DNA from: Cruorifilaria tuberocauda
Taxonomy: Eukaryota; Nematoda; Chromadorea; Rhabditida; Onchocercidae
Assembly (NCBI GenBank): GCA_013365365.1
Contig: JABVXU010000155.1
Span: 1-64,000 of the forward strand
Reading direction: 5' to 3'
Length of the DNA: 64,000 nucleotides
Every line of letters starts with the position of its first letter. Position 1 is the first letter of the stretch. The position numbers were made by a program, and so were the translations under genes. The notes beneath the pieces are model-generated. The model did not search any database. It was not told the origin of the DNA and worked only from the letters and a program-made list of their open reading frames with translations. This document shows, piece after piece, positions 62,701 to 64,000 of this stretch.

Positions 62701-63923
62701 ATTAGAACAATAAAATAAGAGACGTTAATATCATTATCATTCATAATCATATACAGATGATATGCATTATTTGACACTTGATATTGTTTAATGAACTGCA
62801 CATATGTAATGAATAAGTTCTAAATGACTTTAAATTTAAGTTATGAATAGTAGAATTATGTCAATGATATTTGCTTTGTAAATAATTGACTTATTGGCTG
62901 ATATAAATAAATAATATACAACAGTTTATTGTTCATAAATCGGGAATATAGTTGAATTTATAATTAAAGATTGACCACATTCGATTTTTCATTTATGGCT
63001 TTATGGCTTTTAATTTATTCATTATATTTTTTTAGTTTTTCTGTTTTTGCAGCGAGCACAGAAGATATTATCCACATCAATAGCAGCCCCTCAAATGCAA
63101 TTTTCGGCACTTCTCGAACGTTTGCTCGGTATAGTGGTTGTACCACAAATTAAATATTTTGATTGAGGAAAACGTTTATGCATACAGGCTATTTTTCTAG
63201 TGTGATCCTATGCAATCGTTTGTAAAATAAACTAAATGGAAATGTTTTTCATTTACTTCGTTCATTATAATGGAACGACCATTTATATCGGAAATGCCAA
63301 CTCTTCCTTCTTTCCAGCTGAAGCAGATCTATGGGAGAAAGTAGCTGATCGAAACCATTCGTTAGCAACTGAACTTGGAGAATTGCGACATTTATTGGTG
63401 AATTGGAGGAAGATGGAAGTAATGTGTTGGGATAATTTACTTGAACAAGTGCAGGTTAGTTGGGTTTCTCATCTCCCTAGAAAAATGTTAAGTCGATACA
63501 CTAAATGTCGTACTACCTACACGGATAGTCGACCTTCCAAAAAAATAATTTTATGATGATATCATGTTTGTCAAATTCTTGACTTTAGCGATCGTCATTT
63601 GCGGTTTTATAATTTGAATTTACAATTTAGTTGATTCCATTAATTAAATGTTCGAAAATTTCTTGTAGACCGATTGTCTTACGCAAACTTTGCTGCTGTC
63701 GTGGCCGCTTTTCGAAGCACTTGATAAAGGGAATAAGGGTGATGATGAAATCTTAACGATGACAATTGAATGGATACAAAATTCCACAATTATTGATTTT
63801 AAAGCTCGAATAATGACTGCCGAATTGCTCATCAAATTTATTAAATTGAGACAAGGAAATGTAAGAAGTGAATTATGTGAACGTTTGCAATCGATAGCTG
63901 CATATTTTCATCTATTTGACGCT
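41798..63923 (+). CDS. mdn-1: Midasin (MDN1/Rea1) AAA+ ribosome-biogenesis ATPase, 3' partial
   Basis: Midasin is the giant dynein-like ATPase that strips Ytm1 and Rsa4 from pre-60S particles in the nucleolus and nucleoplasm. About 54 exons give roughly 3,080 residues here; the gene runs off the right edge. The six AAA modules, by Walker A: GPIGCGKT (residue 69, 42.5 kb), GETGVGKT (378, 44.7 kb), GETSCGKT (744, 47.0 kb), GETGCGKT (1040, 48.9 kb), GPPGCGKS (1371, 51.0 kb), GKAGSGKS (1680, 53.4 kb). Walker B: LLEDID, LLVDEIN, VILDELN, LLIDEIS, VLLDEMN and, in AAA6, the degenerate ILIENVN. Long near-identities to human include INNHEHTD.QEY, ELNLAPTDVIEALNR, ASQSVLEGLNACFDHR and ATMNPGGDYGKKELS. 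After about 54.7 kb comes the diverged helical linker, recognisable again at WRKMEVMCWDNLL (63.4 kb). The Asp/Glu-rich region and MIDAS domain are not in the window. Oddities: about 280 residues of the vertebrate N-terminus are absent, and two introns seem to use GC donors. Exons near 57.5 kb are uncertain. Confidence 0.95.
48421..48693 (+). other. Midasin intron with apparent GC-AG ends
   Basis: The frame needs the exon to end at 48420 (...AEHG) and resume at 48694 (FLLLGARCRN), matching human ANDG-YMLLAGRVRK. The intron then starts GCGAGT. The nearest GT (48425) would bring an in-frame stop 12 codons into the next exon. AG acceptor GGATTTCAG. Confidence 0.65.
52785..52979 (+). other. Second midasin intron with apparent GC-AG ends
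   Basis: The exon ends ...DRQK at 52784 and resumes at 52980 with MRRLFYKHF after GCGTTATAG. The intron again starts GCGAGT. Using the GT at 52789 shifts the phase and meets a stop within a few codons of the next exon. Confidence 0.6.
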
Positions 63924-64000
63924 GTAAGCTTTCTGTTTTTGTTCATTTTTATGGGATTTGGAAAATTTAGATTAAATAATAAATTACTCATGAGGTCTCA

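Overview
The window looks like nuclear DNA of a parasitic nematode, most likely a spirurid or filarial worm; the clade is my inference. It is very AT-rich. Genes are cut into many small exons by GT-AG introns. Pyrimidine-tract/AG sites lie only 2-30 bases before start codons, as expected for spliced-leader trans-splicing, and short, dense genes alternate with long AT-rich gaps. No bacterial, viral or organellar gene was seen.

Layout. 1-299: a short element with 39-bp perfect terminal inverted repeats (MITE-like), starting exactly at base 1. 970-1156: a U2 snRNA gene followed by two hairpins. 1.5-1.7 kb, minus: a probable terminal coding exon with one membrane segment. 4.88-6.67 kb, plus: a four-exon candidate for a small secreted protein whose exons are too small to stand out as ORFs. 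6.7-11.2 kb: AT-rich, no gene supported. 11.25-13.27 kb, minus: two closely spaced genes, a 71-residue protein then a polytopic membrane protein resembling Bax inhibitor-1, arranged like a small operon. 14.3-27.5 kb, plus: an ELYS/MEL-28 nuclear-pore assembly factor. 30.1-32.0 kb: decayed sequence, part of which resembles the MEL-28 tail exons. 34.2-34.8 kb, minus: an unrecognised two-exon gene for 117 residues. 37.4-40.9 kb, plus: SAE1/AOS-1, the small subunit of the SUMO E1 enzyme. 41.8-63.9 kb, plus: midasin (MDN1/Rea1), with all six AAA modules and much of the linker; its acidic region and MIDAS domain lie beyond the right edge.

The recognised genes are housekeeping functions of the nucleus: splicing (U2), nuclear pore and kinetochore assembly (MEL-28), SUMO activation (AOS-1) and 60S ribosome export (midasin). 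They do not form one pathway. I reconstructed exons by eye from reading frame, splice-site consensus, phase continuity and remembered family motifs, so individual borders can be off by a few bases and the 5' end of mel-28 is unresolved. I found no convincing wholly new system. The most interesting signals are two introns in midasin that appear to need the same non-canonical GC donor, the repeated phase 1-1 tail exons of mel-28 with a decayed relative downstream, and the small genes hidden in apparently empty DNA.
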